A stretch of 56,259 nucleotides of DNA from Klebsiella pneumoniae (GCA_945882675.1 CAMCWU010000002.1:1-56259); one strand, 5' to 3'; shown: positions 20,017 to 31,742, counted from the first letter of the stretch. A program made the numbers and translations. Notes: a model not told the origin generated them from the sequence alone.

Positions 20017-20732
20017 CGCCTGATCCGGTCCAGCAGGCCATCCACCCGCGGGTAGACGACGATCGGCGTCACGGTCGCCCACCCGCGCTCGACCCAGTAG
20101 CCGTCGGTCCCCTCCCCCTCGAACCCCAGGTGTGGGCCGCCGATCCAGAAGTATGGCTTGCCCCTGGGATCCTCGCGGACGTCCACGTGGTGCTGCCAGG
20201 TGCGCCGGCCGAGCGGGGCCGCCCGGATGCCCTCGATCTCCGCGACGTCCGGCACGTTCACGTTCAGGAACACCCACTCCGGCAGCGGCTGCGCGAGCAG
20301 AGCCTCCACCACCCGCACGGCCACGCGGCCGGCGGTCTCCCAGTGCTTGACGCCGTGAAGCGATACGGCCACCGAAGGCACGCGTTGCAGGCACGCTTCC
20401 CGCGCCGCCGCCACCGTGCCGGAGTAGTAGACGTCGCTGCCCAGGTTCGAGCCCGCGTTGATCCCGGACACGACGACGGCCGGATCCGGAACGAGGTGCC
20501 GCAGCGCCAGGTACGCGCAGTCGGCCGGCGTGCCCGTGATGGAGAAGCGCCGCTCCCCCCTCTGGTTCGCGCGGAGCGGCTCGTGCATGGTGAGCGCGTG
20601 GGACTGCGCCGAGCGCTCGCGGTCCGGCGCCGCGGTCCACACCTCCCCGAGCGTGGCCAGCGCGGCCTCCAGCGCCGCGAGGCCGGGCGCGTCGATGCCG
20701 TCGTCGTTCGAGCACAGGATCCGGGTCGTCAT
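20001..20732 (-). CDS. surE: 5'-nucleotidase SurE
   Basis: MTTRILCSNDDGIDAPGLAALEAAL...APDRERSAQSHALTMHEPLR...GTPADCAYLAL...VVSGINAGSNLGSDVYYSGTVAAAREA. Confidence 0.96.
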   Translation of the reverse strand: MTTRILCSNDDGIDAPGLAALEAALATLGEVWTAAPDRERSAQSHALTMHEPLRANQRGERRFSITGTPADCAYLALRHLVPDPAVVVSGINAGSNLGSDVYYSGTVAAAREACLQRVPSVAVSLHGVKHWETAGRVAVRVVEALLAQPLPEWVFLNVNVPDVAEIEGIRAAPLGRRTWQHHVDVREDPRGKPYFWIGGPHLGFEGEGTDGYWVERGWATVTPIVVYPRVDGLLDRIRRWTDG

Positions 20733-20805
20733 GGGCCCTCCGGCAGTCGCTCCCATAGCATCCCCGGCGGCGGGCCGGGTGCGGATCGGATAGGGGGACC
20801 GCGGC

Positions 20806-23145
20806 ATGGCCACCCCGCCCCGCAGAACCCGACTGCAGCGTGTCGTGCGGTGGGCCACCACCGCGGGCGGGATCACGGCAGCGCTTGCGGCCGCCGCCGG
20901 CTGGTGGGCGTGGAACCACCGGTTCCTCCCGTGGTACGAGCCGATCGAAGCGGACGCCATCGCGACCATCGATGCCCACTGGGAGCTCGAGACGTCGCAC
21001 CCAGGGTGGAGCTTCCACGCCCAGATCTTCTCCGCGGCCACGCCGATCGACGGGCTCACGCCCGCGCGCCTGGCGCTGGAGGCCGCCACGCGGGGCTACG
21101 TGGACGCCTGCCCGCCCACCGCGCCAGGGCACGTGTGCGCCGAAACCGGGGAGATCCTGCTCCGTGGCGGGCAATTCGCGGATGGGCCCCAGCCCGCGGG
21201 CAACGCCGGGTGGACGCGGCCCCTCGCGCTCGAGCCGATCGAGCTCGGCCTGATGGTCGGGCCGGACGCCGAGCTCCGCGAGCACCTCCCCCTCGCGGAC
21301 GCGCCGGAGCTGCTCCTCCGCGCCATCATCGCCAGCGAAGACGAGCGGTTCGAGCGGCATCTTGGCGTGGACCCGGAGGGCTTCGCGCGCGCCATGTGGG
21401 TCAACTGGAACGCCGGCGCGTTCAGCCAGGGCGCGTCGACCCTCGACATGCAGCTCATGCGGAACCTGACCGGCGACAAGGACCGGTCGATCGAGCGAAA
21501 GCTGGCCGAGATGGCGCGCGCGTACGCCGTCGACCAGTACGCCGGGAAGGAGCAGATCCTCCAGATGTACCTCGACGCGCCGTACCTCGGGCAGGCCGGC
21601 AGCTTCTCGGTGTGCGGCTTCGAGATGGCAGCGCAGTTCTACTACGGAAAGTCGGCGCGAGACCTCGATCTCTCGCAGGCGGCCACGTTGGTGGGGATCC
21701 TGCCCGCGCCGGGCAACTTCTCGCCCGAGAAGTACCCGGCCATCGCGAAAGAGAAGCGGGATCGGGTGCTCCGGCGCATGCGCGAGCTCGGCTGGGACCC
21801 GGCGCAGATCGACGCAGCGCTCGCCGAGCCCGTCGCCGCCACCCCGCACGAGCTGTTCCCGACCGAGCGGTACTACGCGTACCTCGCCGCATCCCGCGAG
21901 GCCGTGCTCCGCCAGTTCCCGCCCCAGGTGGCCTACGGCGCGGGCCTCGACGTCTACACCGCGCTCGACCCCGTCGCGCAGGAGGCGACCGAGCGCGTCC
22001 TCGAAGAGCGCACGCCGTTCCTCGATCGCAGGCTGTACGGCCGCGGCGAGGGGCCGCTGCTGTCGGCGAGCGCCCTGGTCGACACGGCGAGCGGCCTGCT
22101 GGTGGCCGTGCACGACACGGCGATCCTCGGCTCCAACGACTTCAACCGCGCGACGCAGATGCGACGCCAGGCGGGATCGAGCTTCAAGCCGGTGGTCTAC
22201 GCGCTCGCGTTCCAGCCGGGCCCGGACGGCCACCCGCGCAAGCGGCCCGACAGCCCGGTCAAGAACACGCCGAAGACCTTCAGTCCCGGCGAGGACGCGT
22301 GGACCCCGCGCAACGCGAACGGCTGGTATATGCCGACCGTGACGCTCGCGCGCGGGCTGACCGTGAGCGCGAACCTCGCGGCGGCGCACCTGCTGGAGGA
22401 GCTCGGCGGCCCGGATCCGCTCATCGACTTCGCGAGCACGCTCGGGTTCGACACCAGCGGGTTCCCGCGGGAGATGGGCCTCTCGCTCGGCCAGGCGCAG
22501 GTCACGCCGGTCGAGATGGCGCGTTTCTCCGGGATCGTCCTCGGGGGCGGGAAGAAGGCGAGCGCGTCGCCCATCGCGCTCGCGGTGGACGCGTTCGGGC
22601 GGGAGCGGTTCCGCGCGCCCCCTCCGCGCGATCAGGTGCTGACGCCGGTCGCGGCGCTCTACACGCGCGAGCTGATGCGCCTCGTCGTCCTCAACGGCAC
22701 GGGCTGGCGGGTCCGCGGCGAGGGCGGGTACAAGGGCGAGGTCGTCGGTAAGACCGGCACCGCAACGGGCGACCGCGACCTGTGGTTCGTGGGGGGAACC
22801 CCCGACTATGCGGGAGCGGTGTGGGTCGGGTACGAGCTGCCGGCGTCCGTCGGCGACCACGCGGGCGCGGTGGCGGGGCCCCTCTTCGGCTGGTGGATGG
22901 ACGCGCTGCACGAGGGGTTGGAGCTCCCGAAGTTCGACATCTCGGCGCTCGACCGGAAGTATGTGTGCGCCAACACCGGGCTGAGCGGGAACGAGACGTG
23001 CCCCGGGATCCAGGTGCCGTTCCTGAAGGGCGAGAAGCCGCGTGGAGGCTGCACGATCGTCCATGACCCATACGATCTCGCACCGCCCGTGAAGGAGGAG
23101 CCCCTCGTCGAGGAGGGCGCGATCCCCGCGCCCGCGACGCCCTGA
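20806..23145 (+). CDS. Class A penicillin-binding protein (transglycosylase/transpeptidase)
   Basis: GT51 motifs (AIIASEDERFERHLGVDPEGFARAMWVNW, GASTLDMQLMRNL) and transpeptidase motifs (GSSFKPVVYALAF, SANLAAAHL, GKTGTATGDRDLWFVGGTPDY). Confidence 0.95.
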   Translation: MATPPRRTRLQRVVRWATTAGGITAALAAAAGWWAWNHRFLPWYEPIEADAIATIDAHWELETSHPGWSFHAQIFSAATPIDGLTPARLALEAATRGYVDACPPTAPGHVCAETGEILLRGGQFADGPQPAGNAGWTRPLALEPIELGLMVGPDAELREHLPLADAPELLLRAIIASEDERFERHLGVDPEGFARAMWVNWNAGAFSQGASTLDMQLMRNLTGDKDRSIERKLAEMARAYAVDQYAGKEQILQMYLDAPYLGQAGSFSVCGFEMAAQFYYGKSARDLDLSQAATLVGILPAPGNFSPEKYPAIAKEKRDRVLRRMRELGWDPAQIDAALAEPVAATPHELFPTERYYAYLAASREAVLRQFPPQVAYGAGLDVYTALDPVAQEATERVLEERTPFLDRRLYGRGEGPLLSASALVDTASGLLVAVHDTAILGSNDFNRATQMRRQAGSSFKPVVYALAFQPGPDGHPRKRPDSPVKNTPKTFSPGEDAWTPRNANGWYMPTVTLARGLTVSANLAAAHLLEELGGPDPLIDFASTLGFDTSGFPREMGLSLGQAQVTPVEMARFSGIVLGGGKKASASPIALAVDAFGRERFRAPPPRDQVLTPVAALYTRELMRLVVLNGTGWRVRGEGGYKGEVVGKTGTATGDRDLWFVGGTPDYAGAVWVGYELPASVGDHAGAVAGPLFGWWMDALHEGLELPKFDISALDRKYVCANTGLSGNETCPGIQVPFLKGEKPRGGCTIVHDPYDLAPPVKEEPLVEEGAIPAPATP

Positions 23146-23197
23146 TGCGGAGCGGCGGTTATCCGGCGGAGCGTGTTACAACGCGAGACCCGAGGTC

Positions 23198-25152
<1,955 letters not shown>

Positions 25153-25177
<25 letters not shown>

Positions 25178-26349
25178 AGCCGGACGGGGATCCCGCCGTT
25201 CGAGAAGGACGCGAGCTCCTCGGTCGGGACCTTCAACGCCGACTTCAGCCGCGCGTCCGAGAGCAGGATCGCGAAGCGCCAGCCCTTCCAGCGCGCCGCC
25301 AGCACGTCGCCCACGGCCCGCATCCCCGCGAGGCCCGACCCGCGCTCGATCCGCTCGCCGTAAGGCGGGTTCATCACGATCAACCCGGTCTCCGCAGGCG
25401 GCACGACGTCGGCGAAGCTCCGCTCGTCGAACGCGACGCGGCGCTCGACGTCTGCGCGGGCGGCGTTGGCGCGCGACGCGCGGATCGCGCCAGGATCACG
25501 GTCGCTCCCGCGGATCGGCGCGACGAGATCGAGGGCGGGGCTCCGCTCGGCCTTCTCCGCGGCCCAGGCGCGGGCGTCGTGGCCGGGCCAGGTCTCGAAC
25601 GCGAAGGTCCGGCGCGCGCCCGGGGGCTGGCGCAGCGCGATGCCGGCGGCCTCGATCGAGAAGGTGCCGGACCCGCACATGGGGTCCACCAGGGCCTCGC
25701 CCGGGGCCCAGTCGGCGAGCCGGAGCACGGCGGCAGCGAGGTTCTCGCGCAGCGGCGCCTTCGCCGTCTCCTGGCGCCAGCCGCGCTTGTGCAGCGGCTC
25801 GCCCGTCGCGTCCACGGAGATCTCGACCTTCTCGTCTTCCGCCCGGATGAGGATGCCCACGGGCGTGCGGGGCGGGCGGCCGCCGCCGATGCGGGGTCCA
25901 CGGAGCGCGTCCGTCACCGCGTGCTCGACCTTCTTGAGCACCGCGTCCTTGAGGCGCAGGTGGCTCCCGCGCGCCGCGAAGTGGAGATCGAGCGGCTGGT
26001 GCGGGTGGACGAACCGCGCCCACGGCATGCGCCGGGCGCCGGTCCCGAGCTGCTCGAGCGTGCCCGCATTGAATCGCCCGAGGACCACCGAGATCCGCCC
26101 CGCGAGCCGCGACCAGAGGTGCACCAGCCGGAGCTGGGCGTCCGACGCGTCGAATACGACGGCGCCCTCTTCCGCCGTGCACTTCAGGCCGAGGTCGTCG
26201 AGCTCGTCCTTCAGCGCCGCTTCGAGGCCGGCGGCGATGGTGGCGCGGCAGTGGTAGACCACCGGGGCGGGCGGCGGGGGCGGCCGGCGGGCGGGCGGGG
26301 CGGGCTTGCCGGCCGGCTTGCCGGCGGGCGGGCGGTTTCGTGCGGGCAA
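25153..26349 (-). CDS. THUMP-domain rRNA (guanine-N2) methyltransferase, RlmL N-half-like
   Basis: VVYHCRATIAAGLEAALKDELDDLGL...RRMPWARFVHPHQPLDLHF...LVDPMCGSGTFSIEAAGIAL...LIVMNPPYGERI. TTG start at 26349 proposed. Confidence 0.85.
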
Positions 26350-26391
26350 GACGGCTCCGGGTCCCCGACCCCTTAGCCCGGCGCCCGGTGT

Positions 26392-27087
26392 ATGCTCGCC
26401 GGCGGAGGCGGGGTGGACGCAGGGCGAGCCAGGATCGACGCGCTGGGAGCGCTCGAACACCCGAACGTGGCGACGGGGCCGCTCGATCCGCTTCCGCCCG
26501 CCGGACCCGTCGGCCCGGAGCGAGCGATCCGGCTGATCACTCAGGTCGCGAGCGGGCTCGCGCACGCCCACCGCCGCGGGGTGGTGCACGGGAGCGTCGG
26601 GCTCGACCGGCTGCACGTGCGCGCCCTCGGCGACGGCTCAGAACTGGTGTTGGTGCTGTTCCTCCCTGACGGATCGGGCGGCGCCGCGCCGGAGCAGCTC
26701 CGCGGCGGGCCGGTGGACCACCGGGCGGACGTGTGGGCCACGGGCGCGCTGCTGTTCCGGCTCCTCACCGGTCGGGATCCAGCGGTGAACCCGGGCGATC
26801 CGGCTGTTCCACCGGCGCTCGCGGGCGTGGTGGCGCGGTGCCTCGCCGACCGCCCGGAGGACCGGTACGCCGACATGGGGGCGTTCGTGGACGCGATCGA
26901 CGCTGCGGCCCGGGCGCCCCTGGTCGTACCGCCGCCGACGCCGGCGCGCGGGTGGGTCCTCGGGACGGCGCTCGTCGTCGTCGCGGTCCTGTGCGGGCTC
27001 GCGGCCGCTTTCGCCACGATCGAGCTACGCGGGCCGCCGCCCGTGGACGCCCCGGAGCCAGCGCCCCCGCCGCCGCACGAAGGCTAG
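26392..27087 (+). CDS. Truncated kinase-like protein (pseudokinase C-lobe) with one TM helix
   Basis: LITQVASGLAHAHRRGVVHGSVGLDRLHV (HRD replaced by HGS), AAPEQLRGGPVDHRADVWATGALLFRLLTGRDP; no N-lobe Lys, no DFG; C-terminal TM. Confidence 0.75.
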   Translation: MLAGGGGVDAGRARIDALGALEHPNVATGPLDPLPPAGPVGPERAIRLITQVASGLAHAHRRGVVHGSVGLDRLHVRALGDGSELVLVLFLPDGSGGAAPEQLRGGPVDHRADVWATGALLFRLLTGRDPAVNPGDPAVPPALAGVVARCLADRPEDRYADMGAFVDAIDAAARAPLVVPPPTPARGWVLGTALVVVAVLCGLAAAFATIELRGPPPVDAPEPAPPPPHEG

Positions 27088-27102
27088 CGCCCGGGGAGTT
27101 GG

Positions 27103-27130
27103 GGGGAGGGTCGGGGAGGGGGGTGACGGG
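27103..27130. repeat. Copy of the GC-rich repeat (GGGGAGGGTCGGGGAGGGGGGTGACGGG), intergenic
   Basis: One difference from the corresponding 28 bp of 12695-12744. Confidence 0.85.
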
Positions 27131-27184
27131 CCTCCGTGCGCGTCGGCCGAAGCCGGAAGTGCCAAGGTCTACCCTGGCCAACGA

Positions 27185-27222
27185 CCCCCACCCCAGCCCT
27201 CCCCCGTGGAAGGGGGAGGGGG
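27185..27222. repeat. GC-rich hairpin repeat between convergent genes
   Basis: CCCTCCCCC-GTGGAA-GGGGGAGGG, 9-bp perfect stem at 27197-27220; related element in opposite orientation at 27103-27130. Confidence 0.7.
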
Positions 27223-27316
27223 TATGAGGCGGGTCGCCCCCTGCCCCGAGCGACCGGACCGGAGCCTCGGATGCGGGCATGGGCTCGCTCCCCCCCAAAA
27301 AATGGACGGAGATCGG

Positions 27317-28540
27317 CTAGGTCTCCCGCCGGAGTCGGACCTCTACGCCCGCGCCGCTGAGGCGACCGCGCAGGATCAGGCGATCTCCCAGCACTGCCCA
27401 GCCCCACGGCTCGTCGCACATGGCCTGCAGCCACTCGCCCATGCCGAAGCCGTTGGCGGGGACCATGAACCGGTCGCGCGTGCGGCCGTGCATGGTGAGG
27501 CCCTGCGGGACGATGCCTTCGAAGCGGAGTTGTTGCGGGCCTGCGACCGACCAGCGCCCGTCCGCCACGCCGCTCGTCCCGACCTGGCCCGCCATTCCGA
27601 CCGCCGCGAGGGGGCCGACGAACGCGTCCGCGAGGATCACTTCCAGCCGGCCGCTGACCTGGAACCGGAAGTCCACGCCGCGGGCGCCCATGACCTGGCC
27701 AAAGCCTTCTGCGCTCGCGACCGACCAGTTCCCGATCGGTCCGCCCGGCTCCGCCGTGAGGGTGCAGCCGCCCGCCGCCGACGCCGCGAGCGTGCGGTGC
27801 ACCTTGCCCGCGACGGCAAAGCGCTCCGCGACGTCCCCGTCGCCCGTGACGCCGACCTGGCCGCCGCGCGAATGTGCAGGGATATCCAGCGGGACCCAGC
27901 GCCAAGGCCGCAGCGTGACCGGGATGTCGACCGCTGGGACGCGCCGGAGCGGCATGGGCACCATACCCGGCACCTTCTCGAGGACCCAGCGCCCGATCCC
28001 GAGCCACTCGGCCGCCGAGAGCACGCCGTCGTCCAGCAGGTCCCGGCTGCGCGAGATGGGGTCGTGCCCCTGCGCCGCCCACGCCTTGCCGACGGCCACC
28101 CCAGCCCGCGGGAACCGGCCCGGATCGCCGGTCTCCACCGCCTGGGCAAGGTCGTTCGCGGCGATCCCGAGCTCCGGCGCCACCTGATCCGCGGCGTACA
28201 CGGCCGCTCCGATCCAGCGCCAGTCCGTGCCGGGCGGCTGCTCGACGAGCTGGGAGAGGCCGCGCAGCGCGGTCGCCTCCAGGACCGTGGCCGCCGCGCG
28301 ACGCCAGCGATCCAGCGGAGGAAGCGGGCTCTCGGGCTCTGCGGGGTGCACGACGCCCGGCCCCTCGAACGCGGCCGACAGCGTGAGCTCGTCCCCATGG
28401 AGCCGGTACAACCCCGGGATATCCCCGATACGCACCTTCAGGGGCGAGACGTCTGGCAGGTGCTCCATGCCCCGCTGGATCTCGGCCAGCACCGGTCCGA
28501 GGGCCACGCGCGAGCGGAGGTCGAGGTCGAGGCGGTCCAT
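27317..28540 (-). CDS. Hypothetical protein, 407 aa
   Basis: MDRLDLDLRSRVALGPVLAEIQRGMEHLPDVSPLKVRIGDIPGLYRLHGDELTLSAAF...; good coding continuity, divergent from pheS. Confidence 0.65.
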   Translation of the reverse strand: MDRLDLDLRSRVALGPVLAEIQRGMEHLPDVSPLKVRIGDIPGLYRLHGDELTLSAAFEGPGVVHPAEPESPLPPLDRWRRAAATVLEATALRGLSQLVEQPPGTDWRWIGAAVYAADQVAPELGIAANDLAQAVETGDPGRFPRAGVAVGKAWAAQGHDPISRSRDLLDDGVLSAAEWLGIGRWVLEKVPGMVPMPLRRVPAVDIPVTLRPWRWVPLDIPAHSRGGQVGVTGDGDVAERFAVAGKVHRTLAASAAGGCTLTAEPGGPIGNWSVASAEGFGQVMGARGVDFRFQVSGRLEVILADAFVGPLAAVGMAGQVGTSGVADGRWSVAGPQQLRFEGIVPQGLTMHGRTRDRFMVPANGFGMGEWLQAMCDEPWGWAVLGDRLILRGRLSGAGVEVRLRRET

Positions 28541-28607
28541 GCCGTGAGCTATCCACGGCCGGGTCCCGGGCAAGCCCGCGCGGGTTAGACGCCTCCCCGA
28601 GGTTCCG

Positions 28608-29675
28608 ATGGCCGATCCCGCTCCCGATCCCGTGGCCGACGCCCGCGCCCGCTCCGCAGCCCTCCTCGCCGCGTTCCAGGCGGATCTCACGGCCGCGACG
28701 GATCTGGGCGCCCTCGACGTCGTGCGCCGCGCCCACGCCGGCAAGAGCAGCCCCGTGAAGGCGCTCCTGAAGGCGCTCCGCGATGTCCCCGCCGACCTGC
28801 GGCCCGGCGTCGCGGCCGGAATCAACCAGGTCGCCGACCGGATCGAGGAGGAGCTCGCCGCGAAGGCGAAGGATCTGGAAGCCGTCGCGCTCGACGCCCG
28901 CCTGGACGCCGAGTGGCAGGACACGACGCTCCCCGGCGTCGGCCCGACCCGCGGCGCGCGCCACCCGCTCACCGACGTCGAGCGGCAGTGCGCGGACGTG
29001 CTGCGCCGCCTCGGCTTCGAGATGGTGGAGGGGCCGGAGGTCGAGCACCCGTTCTACAACTTCGACGCCCTGAATATCCCGGAGCACCACCCCGCTCGCG
29101 ACATGCAGGACACGTTCTGGGTCACGGGCGGCTACCTGCTGCGGTCGCACACGACGACGGTGCAGGCGCGGATCCTCGAGAAGGCGGCGGGCAAGCCGGT
29201 GAAGATCGCGAGCGCCGGCCGCACCTACCGGAACGAGGCCGTGGACGCCACGCACCTTGCCATGTTCCACCAGCTCGAGGGGATCTGGGTGGATCGCGGC
29301 CTGACCTTCGCGCACCTGAAGGGCGTGCTCGCGTTCGTCGCGCGCGAGCTGTTCGGCGAGCAGCGGATCCGGTTCAAGCCCAAGTTCTACCCGTACACCG
29401 AGCCCAGCGCGGGCGTGGACCTCGCGTGCAGCATGTGCGACGGCGCAGGGTGTGACGCGTGCCACGGCGCCGGCTGGGTCACGATCCTCGGCTCGGGCAT
29501 GATCCATCCGAAGGTCCTTCGGACATTCGGGTACGATCCGGATGAATATTCGGGAATCGCCTTCGGTTTCGGGACGACGCGGATGGCCGCCCAGCGCGCC
29601 GGCGTCGTGAAGGTCCGCAGCATGTACGAGCAGGATGTCCGCGTGATCCGCGCGCTGCACCGGGGGACGCCGTGA
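28608..29675 (+). CDS. pheS: Phenylalanine--tRNA ligase alpha subunit
   Basis: DTTLPGVGPTRGARHPLTDVERQCADVLRRLGFEMVEGPEVEHPFYNFDALNIPEHHPARDMQDTFW...SHTTTVQAR...GMIHPKVLRTFGYDPDEYSGIAFGFGTTRMAAQRAGV; includes CSMCDGAGCDACHGAGW insert. Confidence 0.97.
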   Translation: MADPAPDPVADARARSAALLAAFQADLTAATDLGALDVVRRAHAGKSSPVKALLKALRDVPADLRPGVAAGINQVADRIEEELAAKAKDLEAVALDARLDAEWQDTTLPGVGPTRGARHPLTDVERQCADVLRRLGFEMVEGPEVEHPFYNFDALNIPEHHPARDMQDTFWVTGGYLLRSHTTTVQARILEKAAGKPVKIASAGRTYRNEAVDATHLAMFHQLEGIWVDRGLTFAHLKGVLAFVARELFGEQRIRFKPKFYPYTEPSAGVDLACSMCDGAGCDACHGAGWVTILGSGMIHPKVLRTFGYDPDEYSGIAFGFGTTRMAAQRAGVVKVRSMYEQDVRVIRALHRGTP

Positions 29676-31723
29676 AGATCACCGCCGACACGCTGGCCCG
29701 ATTCGTGGACCTGCCGAGAGAGATCCTCGATCATCCGCGGGGGCTGCGCGATCTGCTCGACGACCTCGGGATCGAGGTGAAGCGGGAGGCCGGGGGCGTG
29801 TACACGCTCGAATTGCTGGCGAATCGCGGGGATCATCACTGCGTCGAGGGGATCGCGCGGGAGATCTCGGCGCGGTTCGACGTCGAGCTGCGCCAGCCGT
29901 CGATCGTTGCGCTGACCGAGGGGGACCCCCCGATTCCGCTCCGGATCGAGACGGACCTGTGCCTCGTGTACACGGCGACGTGGATCGAGGGGCCGGGCGG
30001 CGGGTCGGTCGACGGGACGCTGCTCGAGGTGAACGGGATGGCTTCGATCTTGGCGCCGGTGGACGCGACGAACCTCGCGAACCTGGAGCTCGGACAGCCG
30101 ACGCACGCGTTCGACGCCGACAAGATCGTGGGCGGGATCACGGTGCGCCTGGCGCGGCCGGGCGAGCGCGCCTGGCTCCTGTTCGAGGCGGAGGCCCGTG
30201 AGATCCCGGCCGGGACCATGGTGATCGCCGACGATACGAAGATCCTGGCGGTCGCGGGGGTCATCGGCTGCGAGGACTCCAAGACGACAGAGGCGACGAC
30301 CCGGGTGCTGCTCGAGAGCGCGACGTTCGACCCGGTCGCCGTGCGGAAGGCGAGCCGAGCGCTGGGTATCCACACGGACGCGTCCGCGCGGTTCGAGCGG
30401 GGGGCGGACCCGGCGCGGCCGCTCGTGGGCGCGGGGCGGGTAGCGCACCTGCTCCAGAGCGCTGGTTGGCGGGTGAGATCCACGGGTGTGGTGTCGCGAT
30501 GGGGGGACCCGGCGCGGGTGATCCCGCTGACGCTCGGCACGGCGAACGCGTACCTCGGGCTCGAGCTGACGGTGGAGCGCGTGAACGCGATCCTCGGCCG
30601 CCTCGGGTTCACGTTGTCCCCCGCCGGCTTCCGCGTGCCGACCTGGCGCCTGTGGGATGTCGAGAACGTTCAGGATGTGTACGAGGAGCTGGCGAAGATC
30701 GCGGGCTACGAGACGTCGCCGGCCACGCTGCCGCCGATCGACCACGGGGCCCTGCCGACGGAGCGCGAGCGCCGGAAGGCGATCATCGAGGAGGTCCTGA
30801 CCGGATCCGGCGCGTACGAGGTCTTCACGGACGGCTTTCACGGCCGCCCGCTGCGCGACAAGCTGCTCGGCCACCTCTCCGCCCCGGAGAGCCACCCGCT
30901 CTGGACCCACGTGGAGACGACGAACGCGCTGGACCGGGCGTACAGCCTGCTCAAGAACAACGGGCTCGCCCAGGCGCTGGACGCCGTGGAGCAGAACCTG
31001 CGGGTCCGCGAGGCCGACTACAAGCTCTACGAGCTCACCCGGACCTTCCACCCGCCGACCGAGAACGCGGAGCGCCTGGGAGCCGAGGAGCGCGGCCTGC
31101 TCTGGCTGATCGCGGTGGGGACCGAGCGCCCGCGGGCCTGGGCCGACCGGTCTCGGCCGGCGGATGTGTACTGGGGCCGGGCGCTGGTGGCCGAGCTGGC
31201 GGTGGCGCTGGGCATCGATCTCCAGATCGTACCTGGCGAATCGGCTCGACCGATCGCGGCCTGCCTTCACCCGAAGCGCCAGGTCGCGCTGGGAATGGGG
31301 CCGCGCATCGTCGGCGCGCTCGGGGAGGTGCACCCCGCGGTGCTCGCGACCTTCAAGATCAAGGGGGTCCGCCCGCTCTGGCTCGAGATCGACGTCGACC
31401 GGCTGTACGACGCCCCCGCGGCCCGCCCGGCGTACGCGGAGCCACCGACCGCGCAGCCCATCGAGCGGAGCCTGGCGTTCACCCTCCCCCATGGCTTCGA
31501 GGCCGGCGAGGTTGCGAGGACGCTGGCGCAGCCCGGGATCCGGGTCGCCATCACGGATCTCTTCGCCCACGAGGAGGACGGGAAGCCCGTGCGGACCGTG
31601 ACCTACGCGTTGTCTTGGGCGAACGCGGATGGAAAGCTGTCGGCGGACGCGGTGAACGCAGAGCTGGTCATGTTGACGGCTGCCGTCGTCGCCGAACACG
31701 GCGTGAAGCTGCGGGGAGCTTGA
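29672..31723 (+). CDS. pheT: Phenylalanine--tRNA ligase beta subunit (683 aa, apparently lacking the N-terminal EMAPII/OB tRNA-binding domain)
   Basis: NRGDHHCVEGIAREISARF, NLELGQPTHAFDADKI, GCEDSKTTEATTRVLLESATFDPVAVRKASRALGIHTDASARFERG, C-terminal FDX-ACB; GTG start overlaps pheS stop by 4 nt. Confidence 0.95.
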   Translation: MKITADTLARFVDLPREILDHPRGLRDLLDDLGIEVKREAGGVYTLELLANRGDHHCVEGIAREISARFDVELRQPSIVALTEGDPPIPLRIETDLCLVYTATWIEGPGGGSVDGTLLEVNGMASILAPVDATNLANLELGQPTHAFDADKIVGGITVRLARPGERAWLLFEAEAREIPAGTMVIADDTKILAVAGVIGCEDSKTTEATTRVLLESATFDPVAVRKASRALGIHTDASARFERGADPARPLVGAGRVAHLLQSAGWRVRSTGVVSRWGDPARVIPLTLGTANAYLGLELTVERVNAILGRLGFTLSPAGFRVPTWRLWDVENVQDVYEELAKIAGYETSPATLPPIDHGALPTERERRKAIIEEVLTGSGAYEVFTDGFHGRPLRDKLLGHLSAPESHPLWTHVETTNALDRAYSLLKNNGLAQALDAVEQNLRVREADYKLYELTRTFHPPTENAERLGAEERGLLWLIAVGTERPRAWADRSRPADVYWGRALVAELAVALGIDLQIVPGESARPIAACLHPKRQVALGMGPRIVGALGEVHPAVLATFKIKGVRPLWLEIDVDRLYDAPAARPAYAEPPTAQPIERSLAFTLPHGFEAGEVARTLAQPGIRVAITDLFAHEEDGKPVRTVTYALSWANADGKLSADAVNAELVMLTAAVVAEHGVKLRGA

Positions 31724-31742
31724 TCCGGGATGTAGAAAGCCT

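Noticed and set aside
19575-22751. 1058-aa + strand ORF antisense/out of frame to surE and the PBP gene
   Set aside because: Arg/Ala/Pro-rich translation with no recognisable motifs; high-GC shadow ORF of well-supported genes.
20017-23064. Upstream part of the 1271-aa minus ORF 19249..23064
   Set aside because: Only the 3' end (19249-20016) looks like protein; the rest is antisense to a clear class A PBP.
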